A DNA stretch of 62,000 nucleotides, taken from assembly GCA_002633005.1 (NCBI GenBank), contig NMRA01000236.1:432861-494860 (forward strand), in the 5' to 3' direction. Made by a program: the position numbers and the translations under genes. Below, piece by piece: positions 37,801-50,640 of this stretch; positions within the stretch are counted from its first letter, which is position 1, and every line of letters starts with the position of its first letter. The stretch is from Phoronis australis (taxonomy: Eukaryota > Phoronida > Phoronidae). Under the pieces are notes generated by a model. It had not been told where the DNA came from. It was given only the letters and a program-made list of their open reading frames with translations, and made no database searches.

Positions 37801-40800
37801 CTACAATTGAAAACATACAATAAGACAATCGATGCAGTCACTGAATGTCATTTCCCCATAATCTGTACCAAATTGAAAAGTTTTTACCAATAGTATAAAG
37901 CCTTTCTTCTGAAAGGAAAATTTAATGTCACTCAGCTTTTGGCTTTCATTTCACTGGGTTCTAGTTTCAATGGCCTATAGAAGCGCTTGTAAAAAAGGTC
38001 CAGTTTCAACACGTGGCTTTCTTTCATGTAACCTCATTCAGCCTCAATAACATCCACAATTAGACCCTTGAAGGTAAACACAGCAGCATATCACTTGAAT
38101 CGTTTTGAGCCCAAAATCAGACTCTGAACTAGACCAGAGTGTGACTAGGTCTTCTTTAGCTTCAGTCCCTCATGTTTCTTCCAGGAAAGGAAATAAGCTA
38201 TTGTCCACACATGACTCATTGCCTATGAAAGGGCATCCTCACCAACAAGGCTTATTTGTGTAGCAGTCAGATATAGTTCGTCTGGATACACAGACACTCC
38301 ACTGGCACATTGTCTTATGGTAACTTAGTACTGCGATTCACATTTCTCCAGGGCCACTGACTTGCACATTGTGCCATGCAGCACTGCTGGTGTGTGGAAG
38401 TGCTGTGGGAAGAGAACGGAGTAACAAAGCTTGTCTATGATACAGCTTGAAGTGGCCTTAAAATGTCACTGAACCTGGAACAAATATTGAAATATGAATA
38501 ATTAAGTACTCCAGATTGGATCAAAAATGTTATCCCTGTTTTTCAAAAATATATGGTGATTGGTCTACAGTTTCACATAAAAGTAAATAATTACTATTTT
38601 CAGAAACCAAGGGTGTATATAATGAGTATTGCATAAAACTGTGTCTTTATTTTTTATCCCTAGCCATAACAATTCTTTAAACGCATCACTTGTCTGTAAA
38701 ATATACAAGTTTTTTGAGACAACTTCAAACCTTTGTTACCCATTTTCAAGCCTTTTTAATTTTGATACTTTCAGCAATTTTAAACTCAGATTACAGGTTC
38801 ATGGGTCTGTCAAGCATACTTCTAGCCTAAGGTTGAGGGAACCGTATTTCTTCTAATAGAAGATATGAAGACTTGGGTCATTTAAAAATGATGGATAATC
38901 TTTCTGTTGTTTAAGAGTAATTACAAATCGTAAGGCACCATCAAAAATGCAATTTTCACAAAAATGGCAGTCATTTGAATTTATAACGACTTGCAACATT
39001 TCAAGGCATGAGTTAAGACTATTCAGTCACTGTGAATTCGGAAAATGTAATATATTTTCGTGGTTTTACAAGTGATACAAGTAGCAAAACAGTTTCATGA
39101 AATCAACTTGAAGGGACTTCGTAAAGGTTAAGAATTACCTCACCATGCTCTTTTCCCCAAACATGTATTACCTGTTATTTCCACACATTCAGTTGTACCA
39201 AATATTACAACCCCCCATGCCAATCCCCCCTCGGGACCTGAATAAGTAATTTTAAAAAATGTCTTTAAAAATAGCTGTTCCTTTTCAAAGGCTTTGTTCG
39301 TTGTCTCCAATATTGAAAGTAGGCTTTGACAACAGATCTGCACTGGATGGGAAGATCTTGTTGGTTAGCTGCAGTCAAATGCTAAAAACCAATTTTTGTC
39401 CATTCAGGGTCGGTGCAGAAGCGATGCATATCTCCTCTGCCCGGTACAAGCCTTCAAACCTAAAAACCAAAGGTTACGTGAAAACTGACGTGATAGATTT
39501 CCATTTCAACGTGTAATAGAATTCCAGAAGACATATGATGGGGAGTAAAAAAATAGTCTAATGCAATGGATATTTATCTCTCACGTACCCTTTGCTATTG
39601 GGATTGGTTTGTAATCTTCATTAACCTGTATCGAGTTGACAGCATAAACATTCAGCATTGATTGATGTAACTGTCACCGATAAACTTTTAGAAACCATTA
39701 CAAACAATAATAATGCTTTGATGTACGAAAAGATCCCGATTGCTACGTCAAGTATCGTATCACATCATCACAACATACAAAGATTAACCAGACTCTGGCT
39801 GGCGACTGACTGCCGCGAAGTCGACATCGGCGAGTGCCTGAGTTAACAGGCATCGGTAGAATAATCATGGAATAATCGTTAAAATAATCACAAACCTTAC
39901 CTTTGTATGAGGTCGTGCTTACTTCCTCTCATAGAAGCACCCTTTTTACGCAATCTTGGATTCAGTTGGCACGGCTGCAAGCCATTTCACCATGTATTTA
40001 AAGGGCTCGCGAAATCGAGGCTGTTAATCTATCACCACTAGTACACGCACGCCCTCTAGTTATTGTAGATTTTCCGAATAGCCCCATTGGGATTGGGGCC
40101 ACCAGGCAGAGGAACGATTATTGGTGGCCAGGATATAATTTGTTGTAGTGGAAGAAAACTGATGGGAACAACCTTTGGAGAAAATATGAATTTGCCATAT
40201 TCTGTGAAATCGATAATTTTAATTTCCTGGTTTGTGATGCAATCCCCCCAACCTTCACCTCGTTAATTACTGTAATCGTAATTCATTTGGTCCCATTTAA
40301 TCATGAAGTTCTTTTGGGTTTTCTTGATAAGTGTACAATTTGGGTTATCAGTGACATAGTCAGCCCTGGAGGTTCATCATTCTGTAAGATTTACTTTGTT
40401 GTCTGCACTTCTTTTGCTATCCAAAACTTCTTTCAAAGTAGGGCCATTTCTGAGCATGCAGCAATTTTTGTTGCAGCCCAGTCTTAACATTAGGCCATGT
40501 GTCACGTTTATCCCCGTGCATATGGTGGGTGCAGGATGTTACTGACTGGTGCTAAAAGCTTTTGGCGTGACGAAAGACCTTGAAGACTGGTTCGAGTTAA
40601 CCACATTATTATTCTCGACCGCATGTTCACAAGCCTACACAAACACGTAATGTCTATGCTCCAGTCAGTGCTGCGAAGCCTTGACTTGTGATGAACTTCT
40701 GAGACAATTTCAGCTACTGTTACACTGTTGATTCTATAACTTACTGCCTCTATTGCTGGCCCTCTGTTGACTATCGATGTAACTGCTGATTCTCTTCACA

Positions 40801-43800
40801 GCAACTCCACTATAAGTTCAACTGACTTTAACTGATCTTCAAGTCCACTCAACTTCAATTCACTTTTAACTCTTTTCAAGTCAACTGACCCATGCCTTGG
40901 TATTTATAGTCTCTTACAATTTACTGGAATTTTTCTCCAATTCAAGCATATTCTAGAACTATGCGGAATCTACCGAATCATTCTACAAACATATACTAGT
41001 CTTTAGTATGTTCCATACTACATTAATCACTAACATAGTATCGTCCAGAATGTTCCATGACACTCTTTCAAATTGCTTAACAAATTATATCATCACTGTC
41101 TTGTCAATCAAGTGGTATGTGCTGGTAGACAAACAACACTAAAATTAAACTGGTTAACCCAATACCAGTGTCAGTCCACTTTTGACACCCTGTCAGTTGA
41201 TCTTCAGCCAACTCCACCTGTAATGTAAGCTTTAACCTCACTCTGGCGAAGGCACCTCTTTCCAAAATTCCATAACTTCTGCTCTGTTCATTTCAGGTTG
41301 TCCCAACCACTGTAGATGCCTCATGTTCCAGTGATACATCAACGCAGCAGACCGTCTATGGCCCACCAAATAAAGGTGAAGATCGTCTAGTGCTTGGCTC
41401 AATCTAACCTCCCGACACATTTGCTGCTAGCAAATCTACAGTTCATCTTCAGCTGTAAAATTCGTGTTACGCGCGTTATCTTACTACTGCACAAGACAAT
41501 CTTCAACTTAAAGGAAGATTGTGCCTACTTTCAGATAGAGGCAGATAAATTTCCAGTTGTAGACCAGTTTTGGTAGTATCTCAGAAGTTTCCAAACTCTA
41601 ACGAAAAAAATGCAGGTGGTGTGATGTCATCCGCGGTGCATCAGACGTGCACAGGCCTCATGGTTGGGCCCATTGCACTAAACAACAGACTTGCGCAGGC
41701 CTCATGGTTGGGCCCATTGCACTAAACAACAGACGTGCACAGGCCTCATGGTTGGGCCCATTGCACTAAACAACAGACGTGCACAGGCCTCATGGTTGTG
41801 CCCATTGCACTAAACATCAGACGTGCACAGGCCTCATGGTTGGGCCCATTGCACTAAACAACAGACGTGCACAGGCCTCATGGTTGGGCCCATTGCACTA
41901 AACAACAGAGCTAAAAACATGAGAGCCCCATTATTGATCAGCAGGTTCCTTGTGAAGGAAGTCTTCAAGTATGCCCGTCTGCTTTAAAAAAGCGGACAGA
42001 TTTCCATTTGTTGCCATGCACTATATGTTGTAGGCATGTAACAGTGCCATCCAGTAGCTTGATCATTAGTTTATACATAAAAAGCTGGCAAGACTACCAG
42101 GTGCTTAGGCGTTCATACGTCAGTACCATACTTGAGACTCACTAGGGTCCAGTTATGCCTAGTGATGTTTCTGTGTTGGGCTAGGTTACCGTGCCCGTCA
42201 AAATTTGAATGACATGTCATGTGCTTAAGATTATCTCAAACCTTATTTAGTAGCCTCCATTCTAACTGGTATAACTAAAAAATGAGCTTTGTCAACTAGT
42301 AAAAGTATATATTTTCGGAAAGAAAAAAGATCAGGGAATGTAAAAATTAATACTTTTTGTATTTATGTACCATTATTATTATTATTACATTAACACCATT
42401 TTTAAGTCAAAATTTCATTTTTAAGAAAGGTACATTCATAGCTAAATAACCCCTCGGTCAATTTTAATGAAACCTTTTTAATGAAAACTTCATCAATTAA
42501 CTCAAAAACTATGTTAGGAATTTTCGATTAGTCCTTTCGTTTGATTTCTATGACGAATCAAAACGTAAGGAATTTCTGTTAAAAATACAAGACCTTATTC
42601 GTCTTTCTTACATTTCGCAAAAACTAGGCCTTTTTATCGAAAATCGTATTAGTATTTTTTTGAGATTGAGGAATAAATTTTAAGTTTGGAAAGTTTTAGC
42701 GAATTCCACTGAACCGTTTTCGAAAACTCATGTTCCCAAGTTCGAATAAAGTCGACTTGCCAAAGCCGAGAAAATGCCACTTAAACTGGAACAAGTGAAT
42801 ATCTCAGTCTTCGGTTGATTATTTGGTAAATATAACCTATACATGCCTTAACCACGTGAGCTATTTCAACGTTAAGGAATTTAGGTGAGTATATATCTCA
42901 TTTCACAACTTCCTGTATTCATGACCACAGAAGCATGAGGCGACACATAGCATTCGTTCTCAATGCTCATATTCATGCTGTAGATGCACTACTCCCTTAG
43001 GATCAATACTACATTTTGTCTTTGTTTTCTCTGGCACCGTTCTATCATAAGTTCGCCTCCTTGACTCTATTATGGCAACTCCGTGAGTGAAAGAACGGAG
43101 GGTACATACGAAGATGCTCTGCGCCTGCCAGGATATTCGATTTGAGTGACCACCCTGTAACTTTTGACCTTGGATAAGTAGTAAACAAATATCCACGCAG
43201 GTGTGCGGTTCCAAGGTGGTTCTTCTTAATCTTTTTTCTCATTACACAGTATATATTTTGTATTTGAAGTTCCCCTAGAATGAAGATAAGGTATTTTGCT
43301 AGACACGTGAAATATTGCAAAAATGGCCAATCTTTGTGAATAAGGTTTGAGATTTCCTGCAGCGATGCCCACTGGGCTGCAAACTTGGTATGTACCCTGT
43401 TGTGTACACTCATCCTGCATCATCTGTAAGGTACCGGGATTGTAGGTTCAGGTACACAATGCAGTACGCTGACTCCTATCTTTGCGAGTATGTCTGCATT
43501 TTCACTGCCGTCACTTCCTACATGGGCCCTGATCCAGTGTACATTGACAGTTCTTCTAATTGCAAGCTTGTTAAGCTCATTAATGCAAGCATTAACACAA
43601 CTAGAGTTTACCCTTGGTTTCTTTAGGGATTTTATTGCCACTTGGCTATCTGAAAGGATGGTAATTGGCTGATTGCCCAGCTCGGTGTTATACTGTCGTG
43701 CCAGGTGAGCAGCTCTGTTAATTGCAGTGATCTCAGCCTGGAACACCATGACAAAATTGCCTGGCGATACCCAGCTTTCTGCATCAGCGATAGGAAGGCT

Positions 43801-45849
43801 TGGAAAATGATTCCAGCACCTGCCTGGCCATTTTCCATTTCAAGCCATCTGTATAACAAACCACCTCATTCTGCGATAGGCCATCCATCACCATTTTCCA
43901 TGAAGAAATTGTTTGTATGATTTAAAGCAGTGATCTGGAAATCTCTAGGCTTCTTAATTAATAACCCTAGGAATTTTTGCATTTTAAGTTGCATCATTTT
44001 TTTTGGGTGGTGATTTGAACAGACTATCTTGAAATGAATGTTGCACTCGAAATTTTAATTAAAAGGATTTTTGAGTACTCTTTTGGACCCCCAGGGACCA
44101 AAGCCCCTTTACTTCAATGGTAGGCGATGTACAATTGAACTATGCAGTCAAACTTCTTGCTCTCAAAAGTAAAATTCGGCTGACTTTCCAACTAATGGCA
44201 AGTACTGCCTGTGACAGGTGAACGTCTTTGGTAAGTATCAATGAAAACTACTTCTGATCACCTGCTCTTGTTTTTACTGTTTCCTACTTTTCACTTCACA
44301 GTTCCTACTTTTTCCTACTTTTTTGAATATGTGTCCTACTTTTCTCCTGTTATTTGTCTGTATACTTGGAAATTAGCTTTTGAGAGTTAATTTAACAATT
44401 ACTATATTTACTAATGTTTTGTGAATATCTCCTGAGGATTTGACGAGTCCTTTTTCAATTGCAACTTTTTACTTTGCAGATGGTGTGATCGACTTAACTA
44501 ATGAATCCAGCGAACAAGATGATCTGATGAAAGCCATTGCTGCCAGCTTACAGGACTCTCAGGGCATTCTGGGTAGCCAGGTAGTTTCTAAGGAAGACAT
44601 TGAAGTCAGCAGGTAATGGGCACTTAATTTCACATGGTAAACAACTGAGACGCATTAATTATCAACATTAAATTTACAAAAATCACTTCATAAATATTTT
44701 TTTTCTTTTTTGAATGTTGTGTGATTTATTATTTGTCCTTATAGCCATGTTTTGACAAATGGTAACATTGTTAACATCATTAAAAGGATACTAAACCTTG
44801 TTTTGGTGATTTTTAACCAATTCTCGTTCTGTCACCTGCAAGTGCACCAGGAGGATTTAACAAAAAACATACTGTTTGTGTCAGACATTGGATATTGCTG
44901 TTCTTGGTGGGTAGTTTTTCCCTACAGTTGTGTAACTCGCCTGAAGCGTAATTCACACTTGTCTGTTGAGCAGACTTCGTAAGATGTTTTCAGTCTTTGT
45001 TCCAAACTTTTGAGGGTTAAAGGGCATTATTTTGTCCAAAGAACTGGCTGGAAAAGTCATTTAATAGGTCAAAGTTGGGTTTGGCGTCCTCTTAAACTTT
45101 CCTTTATGGCACTCACAACTGTGAATTCAATAGTCGAAAATGAGAAAAAATACTTATGTCACAACATCATTGCCTTAGTTATGGGGACACGATGTATGAC
45201 TCGGCTATTCTTAGCCATCTATGGGCTACTGGACATGATTTTAATACTGATGATGTCACCCTCCTAGACTGTGAGGAAGATTGGTTCAGAAGGGGTGTCA
45301 AAGAAGCTCTCTATGAACACATTGAGAGCCCCTCTATGAATAAACAAGGTGGTTTAAGGTTCCATCTGTCACACTTGTGGGATGGTGTCCTGACCTCGAT
45401 GATACGTTGTCTGGTTAAAACGCCACCTATTGGCCAGAACAATAATGACATCACTAGCCAAGCTGGAGTCCATGAGAGACGGACACAATATCGCTAACTC
45501 AAGAAAGCAAATTCCAGTATTTGACTCAGTTATTCTGTATTTTGTTACCTCAACTGGATGTCTCAAAACTTTCATTCATTTGTTTCTTTGATTAGATTAA
45601 TAACTTCTCTTTCACTGGATTTCCAATTGGTGCGCTCCCGGTATTACAAGTTATGAATACGTTATGATTTTGTTGCCCTGCAGAATTCTGGAAGCAAGTT
45701 TGGCTGACAGCAAAACTGGAACAAAGAGAAGACATGGGGACCTGTGGTTCAGAGACCCAGTGAATCCACACGAGAGGATGCGCGAGACAGGCTGGCCCGT
45801 TGGTCTGAAGAACGTGGGCAATACCTGCTGGTTTAGTGCCGTCATTCAG
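31844..45849 (+). CDS. USP25/28: USP25/USP28-type deubiquitinase, 5' exons (partial)
   Basis: Five coding exons with agreeing phases: 31844-31894, 36244-36426, 41297-41375, 44480-44612, 45684-45849, giving about 204 residues. The start is MTVEQEESRGIVKTKTV; human USP25 also opens MTVEQ. Exon 2 carries a UBA-like segment (YICQIQEVTGIQSTTVIREA). Exon 4 starts with a SUMO-interacting motif (VIDLT plus acidic residues) and a ubiquitin-interacting motif (DDLMKAIAASLQDS). A second UIM spans exons 4-5 (EDIEVSR|ILEASLADSK). Exon 5 ends in the start of the USP domain with the Cys box NVGNTCWFSAVIQ (catalytic Cys about residue 197). The His box and C-terminal half are not in the window. These enzymes remove ubiquitin chains and are modulated by SUMO. 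Exons 1 and 3 are called from phase and splice-site fit. Confidence 0.9.
32000..32265 (+). repeat. diverged extra copy of the inverted-repeat arm
   Basis: gccggaagcttttccgtgaattatgcctca ... cacatcaaagtcacg ... ttttgcgcatagagg ... acaccttaa ... ctttttcttcgagcag follows the order of the left arm at 32330-32500 with more changes. So at least three arm copies lie in this intron. Confidence 0.75.
32270..33210. mobile_element. foldback element: ~265-bp inverted arms, ~390-bp loop
   Basis: The left arm (about 32273-32545) and right arm (about 32935-33205) are near-perfect reverse complements, starting outside with taggcaatgaccatcgcctc. Each arm contains its own small hairpin (catcgcctctg ... cagaggcgatg). 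Both arms show the same open frame (RRKLFGELCLAP), which follows from the inverted repeat and is not accepted as a gene. The structure fits a foldback or two-sided MITE-type element in USP intron 1, where it could form long double-stranded RNA in the pre-mRNA. Confidence 0.85.
33525..35710. mobile_element. 2.2-kb DNA element inserted with 9-bp target duplication
   Basis: The TIR element around it is broken between two copies of actcttatt (33516-33524 and 35711-35719). The insert ends are agtgagaacagca and, reversed, agcgaggacaaca, matching at 10 of 13. The copy at 53945 runs ttgaagacccttatattcgtg without the insert, which gives the pre-insertion state. There is no transposase frame inside, only AT-rich sequence and an ~80-bp tandem repeat (34312-34560), so it is non-autonomous. 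Confidence 0.85.
34312..34560. repeat. ~80-bp tandem repeat, about 3-4 degenerate copies
   Basis: Units share gcatcctcaaggaagg ... ccaaaccctttcactga ... agtcagtggagt(g/t)ccttacagac. Open frames over it are periodic artefacts. Confidence 0.75.
35976..36093. repeat. 58-bp direct tandem duplication
   Basis: Two copies of aagctcaacaagcatgtatc ... cagtcttggcctat ... caaactgacacaact, just outside the right end of the TIR element. Confidence 0.9.
36684..37674 (+). pseudogene. possible small secreted-protein gene with frameshift, nested in USP intron 2
   Basis: An ATG at 36684 opens MQFLSKYVVALSLITANFPG, a good signal peptide, but that frame stops about 100 bases later. From about 36742 a different frame is open: KVTIFVDNCGQQGQ, then two further Cys (KKCVD, APCVLYVYDY). 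It ends at a consensus donor (36920). A second exon (acceptor ending 37564, coding 37565-37674) continues in phase from GKKKTTETNRLTIYF to the TAA. Signal peptide and body would join if one base were gained or lost near 36775, so this is a pseudogene, a sequencing error or an unrecognised splice. I do not recognise the family. It lies wholly inside the USP25/28 intron, on the same strand. Confidence 0.4.
37675..41296. other. USP intron sequence, no further gene seen
   Basis: No exon was recognised. The part 40500-41100 is pyrimidine-rich, with many gttgact / caactga words and a tatttatag, and could be an old LTR or promoter-like stretch, but I saw no duplicate end. Open frames at 38629, 39259 and 39658 lack support. 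Confidence 0.35.
41642..41908. repeat. 44-bp minisatellite, 6 copies
   Basis: Six units start at 41642, 41686, 41730, 41774, 41818 and 41862 (cagacgtgcacaggcctcat ggttgggcccattgcactaa acaa), with only a few single-base changes. It lies about 270 bp downstream of USP exon 3. Confidence 0.95.
42960..43895 (-). mobile_element. LINE remnant with RNase H domain, frameshifted
   Basis: On the minus strand, CYTDGLK (first catalytic Asp region) lies near 43870, followed in another frame by MENGQAGAGIIFQ. Then a 109-codon frame (43749-43420) gives VFQAEITAINRAAHLA, ITILSDSQVAIKSL and WIRAHVGSDGSENADILAK: the middle and C-terminal RNase H motifs with the Glu, the Asp of LSDSQ, and the final His and Asp. 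At least two frame breaks show it is dead. Downstream, frames such as HNRVHTKFAAQWASL look like the tail of I/R1/Jockey-type elements. It lies antisense in USP intron 3. Confidence 0.8.
45150..45500 (+). mobile_element. Penelope-like element C-terminal remnant
   Basis: The plus-strand frame contains SAILSHLWATGHDFNTDDVT, LLDCEEDWFRRGVKEALYEH and SPSMNKQGGLRFHLSHLWD. This pattern (HxxxTGHDF ... LD.E.DWF.RGVKEA.Y ... PS.N..GGLR..LS) is typical of the C-terminal GIY-YIG endonuclease region of Penelope-like retroelements. Only the C-terminal end is present. It lies in USP intron 4. Confidence 0.65.
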
Positions 45850-48800
45850 GTAGGACACATCATCAAATAGTTACACTTCATGGCTCATACTTGTGATGGT
45901 CAAACTTGGAAGTCGATGAAATTAATTTCCATGCACGAAAAAGTCATGGAAATTGAAAAGAGAGTTAAAAAGTTCTGGCAACTTATTTTGCGAGTCGTAT
46001 TGCAAGTTTGGTTATGCCTTTCAGTTACGTAACTCATGGAAGAGGAAAGTTTGATGTAAAAAAGTGTGAAGATTTTATTGTATCTTCGATCTACACAATT
46101 CAACCGAGGTAGCTGAAAAGCACTGTCAGTGCGTATATAAACTTGTTCAGTGTTGGGAGTAACTGAAGTTGTTTTGACTCAGTCATGGTACTGTTTTGTC
46201 ATTTTATTACAATAACTTATTTTAATTATCAGTGTGAATGTGTAATAATAATTGGTGAATGAGATTATGAGAGGTATTTTTGTCATAATGGTGTCATATA
46301 TTTGCAAATCTCTCATCCTCTTTTGTAACACATATGTCTCTGATATATAATGCTATTGGTGGATTATAATATACATATAAATTGCAAATTTTTCGTAGTT
46401 TATTGCTTGGTCGGGAATTCACTGCTTTGTGCAATTCTGACGTTAATGTCAGTCACAGATTTAATATGCATGCTTGTATGTGTGATGCCTTTTTCCATCA
46501 GTCCAGCAAACATCAATAAAACTGGTAAATAACTGGGGTGTCAATAGATAATGCATTTACATAATAAATAAAAGTGGATATTAGCAATAGAACTGGTGGC
46601 ATGTGATTTATTAAGGTTTGTTTCCTGTAAATTCATGCATTATTAAGGTTTATGATTTTCGAAATGTAAATTTGTGGATGTGTAGTGGGCAATTTAGAAA
46701 TTAATATCTGAACTTTGTTCTATGCTAACCAGCTGCCTTAAATCGCTCTGTGTAAAGTATGTTATATCATACAAAACTGAATTGTAATGTTTGATTATAA
46801 ATCTCCCAATAGATGTCAGTTCAATAGCTTGGTGCCCTGTTCATTGCTGTTGCTGATAGTGTGGTATGTGCATATAGCATTTTCATTATATCACTGTCAC
46901 ACCCATCACTTGAATTAGATGAGAAATGAAATTACCATGTTTAACAAAAATGTTCCAATCTAATTTCAAGTGTTTTAAATGCCTGAATACAAACATTTAC
47001 ACAAATTATTACAACTTTTACAAAGTTACAGAGTTTCAAATTAATGAAAAAGTAACAAGTAAAACTGCATTAAAATTCAATAAAATACACACACTGCTAA
47101 AGATGAAACTTTAGTGTAGCATTCGTCACAGAAATTTTATAACATTTCAAAAGATCTCTCAAACTTTTGCATGCATCCAGTTGGGATTTCACAAGCATTT
47201 TCATCGACTTCTATGATACAACATTTTCGTTAAAAAACTCAACTTTGTGAAATACATAATAATGGGCTTCACGTATTTCTCGTGGCAACTCAAACTGACC
47301 GCTTCTGGTTTATTTAATTCTTTTCTACAAAACGCGTCTCAAAAAGTGTTTTGTCTGCAGCTGTAAAAAATCATGACTTAAGTGAATCAAGGACATGGAC
47401 CACACTGAAAAATGTAGTTTAACGTTTATGCTAGTTTGGTGATATAGTGTATTGAATTTTCCAATGATGTATTTTTTTCCTCTATCAGCTGTCTGCGTGA
47501 TATTTATTTTTCACCAGCAGTTTTCAATTTGGTGTCACGTCAAAGCATAATGAGCTGTAAAGAAAAAATCACATAATTTGTAAAGAATTAACCAAATTGT
47601 ATTTGCGCAGTTTCAAAATTGTTGAATGTACAAGCCATAGATTCTTAAATGTCACTGTTTTTGGATACTTGCTTGTGTATTAGTGTGGGTCATAATTCTT
47701 ATACTGAAGCATACTTTCACTACCATTTTGCACATTTCAATGTCTGTAATCTCTGAATTGCAGTTTCCCATTTACGCGATGATAATTTCCACTTCTGTGC
47801 ACTTAATTATCATAATTTTAAACATGGAAATCTAGTTGTGGAATACCAACTTGGATTTTGTGCTGCTGCGGTTGCATTGCACATGTGTGGCTTTTGTTTA
47901 CATTCGTTCGTTCTGGTTATTGCTATGGGATTTACTGTCACTAAAACTTTTCGCAACTCTGCCGTTTTTCAACCAAATTGCATTAAAGTCGCGTCATTAG
48001 AAAGCCCTTCGTCGATTAGTGACGCTGTATGATTATAGCAGAAGCTAACGATAAATAATTTAATTCATAAGTAATTATCATTTCGCATATCTGACTGGTT
48101 TAAATATTAATTCTAAAAACCAAGAGTGTTACCGAAATGCGAAAAATAACAAGATGTAATAGTAACATAAATAGGAAGTGAAAAAGAGAGGTTAAATGAC
48201 TAATTAAACCAGCAGGGAAATAAGTTCATTGATTCAAAAGATTTCTACTCTACCAAGGCAAGATTTTAGAATAGGGATCCCTTACAATTGTGAAGAATTT
48301 AGTCGGGCATTCACATCTTTGGTGCCGTTTGATGCAGTTCTTAATTACTCCAACTTCCTATCCTAAATTTGCAAATAGAGGCTTTCTGAGAGGTAAAAAA
48401 GAGCAAACATCTATTGCGTAGGTTCGAAATGCACTGTGGATATGTCATTACATAGGGTGCAGTCTAGGACTTTTCCATAGTAGTTAGTAAAAAAAAACTC
48501 ATTTCTTCATAAAATAAAGTGATACTTGTGTTACCATAAACAAGAGACATTGAAACATATTTTTACAATTGTTATGTTATTAAAGACAGTCGACTCTAGA
48601 GAATAACACCTGTTCCGTAGTTGTCAACATTTGAGAATGCAAAAACAGGACAAGTGGATTAAAAATTGGGACTTACAGCAGGCTATCTGGGTATATTGCG
48701 GAAACACATTGGGTGAAATATTCACTACTTTGTTGAACGGGACATATTGCAGCCAAAAGCGTGTTACGGTGCTTTTTGTGTTTGTTTTCTAAGTTAAATG

Positions 48801-49150
48801 ATCAATTGCGGGTGCCTCAAAACCCCATGAAATGTCCCGTTTTTTCCTAAAAGTTTTTAGTTGAATGGAAAAATAATGCTATGTTGTGTGGGAAATTACA
48901 GTACCATAGTCAGGGCTCGACACTATGAAAATTGCCAGATTGTATTTTCGAAATCCAGCTTGCATTCATAAATGCCAGGTCACAAAATTTTCAGGCCAAT
49001 TTTACTGGCCGGAAATGATTTTTACTGTGCCCACATATTTATATGTGGACGCATTATACCGTCATCTCCGTCTGTCTGGGGTCCGCTGCTCTATCCCCAA
49101 AACCCTTTGATGTATGTTCATGAAATTTTGCACATATCCTTTCATGGATG
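45850..49150. other. AT-rich, no gene recognised
   Basis: Formally the next USP intron. I searched for an exon continuing the USP domain in phase 0 after SAVIQ (expected SLF-LP-FRRLVL-type sequence) and found none. Open frames at 46350, 46926 and 47838 lack splice context. Confidence 0.4.
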
Positions 49151-50640
49151 GGATTGCATGAGTGCACTTTTGGATGAATCGGACTACCGGTGTGTCCCCT
49201 AGTGGCAATTTTACTTTTTTGCGTTTACCTCTGTATCTTTAAAGGTACTCGACGTATCTTCATAAAATTTAGCTTATAGGCATCTGTTAGTGGGATGACA
49301 CTATCCTCCTGCTGTTTGGATTCAACGTAGTTTGCACCACCTAGTGGCCATTTACTGTTTTCGTTTTTTGGCGTCCACCTCTTTATCAACTAAACCGCTC
49401 TAAGGACGATTGTGAAAATTGGCATGTATGTTCTTCCTATGAAGAGGACGGCTGAGGATGAGTTTCTGACAACTTTGACTAATGCGGCACCTCCTAGTGG
49501 CAGTTTTGTTTTTTTTGCCCAGACGGCATCTTTTAGGCAGATCCAACGAATGCTGTGCCCCTTAGTGGCAATTTCATTTGTTTTCGTTTTCCTTTGTTTT
49601 TCTGACAGATTTTTATGAAATTTAGTGAATAGCTTTCTATTAAAGAAGCGATGGCATGATCCCATTTTAAGATGTATTGGACATTTTTGCGCCATCTAGT
49701 GGCCATTTTCATGAAACAAATAAACAACCCTAGAAGCACACCATTTGCGGTGCATTCGATGATTTTGGGAAGGTCTGATACTGTGCTGTCCCCAACTCTC
49801 TATTTTGTCTGTGCTTCAACATCTACCATGCTTATTGATGGATGGATCCTCATGAATTTTTTTTTTCGTTCCTACTGAGGAGAGTACGGATGGTGTTGAT
49901 TTCGCTCTGACTGCTATGACATCCCCTATTAGGTTTTCTTTGTGTGTTCCAGGATATCTACCAAGTTCTTACAGTTGGAAATTTACAGATGGTCATCTGC
50001 CCAGTGTTAGATGAATTCAACCTAATTGTGCTCTATAACATCTGTCATTTTGACATCTTCCTCCCTGTTTGCTTACCACTTGATAAACCGTCATGAAAGT
50101 TGGCAGATGTGTTTATATCGAGTATAATGTCTGGTCTACACTAGAATTCAGGACAAATCTACTGTGGCATCCTTTAGTGACAATGTTAGTTCTCATATCT
50201 TAGCAAGTTCTTCCATGGATATTTATGAATTTTGGTATACGGTATTTATCAAATTAGGAGAGTACAGCTGCAGTTTATTTTGGACTTTTCTGACTCCTGT
50301 GGTGGCCTATAGTGGCATTTTTTGTGTATGCCTTGGTACTTGCCAGGTTTCTAATGGATCTTCTGAGAAGAAAAAGCTCAGAGCCTGTCTGGTGTTGATT
50401 TTGCAACTGTTAGAACCACTGTCAGTGGTACCCCTTGTGGCAGTTTGGGTTATCTGGAGTTTATTGAATATTCATAGTCTTGAAATTTGGCTCTTGAACT
50501 TCTATTGAAAGCATATTTTTGATTTTTTTTTGGACTGATGTGACTACTGTGATGCCCCCTAATTTGACTGATATGGCTACTAGTGCCCCCCTGGTAGCAA
50601 ATTGCCATTGTATCTGCCTTTCTATTTTCCAAGTTCTTCA
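49150..50640. repeat. ~140-bp degenerate tandem repeat with core cctagtggcaatttt
   Basis: The core recurs near 49197, 49342, 49493, 49559, 49693, 50167, 50312, 50433 and 50590, often about 140 bp apart. It is followed by T-rich sequence (ttttttgcgttta), cctctttatc and atgaaatttggcat-type words. A related piece (gccaccaagtggcac, reverse) occurs near 26932. Open frames across it are artefacts. Confidence 0.7.

Noticed and set aside
40500-41100. Possible LTR (tatttatag and pyrimidine-rich flanks)
   Set aside because: No matching second LTR, no clear TG...CA ends with target duplication and no internal coding part were seen.
41238-41420. Minus-strand 60-codon frame
   Set aside because: It is antisense to USP exon 3 (41297-41375), which fits splice sites and phase; the frame is its shadow.
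49390-49878. Several 60-100-codon frames on both strands
   Set aside because: They lie in the degenerate 140-bp repeat array and change frame from unit to unit.
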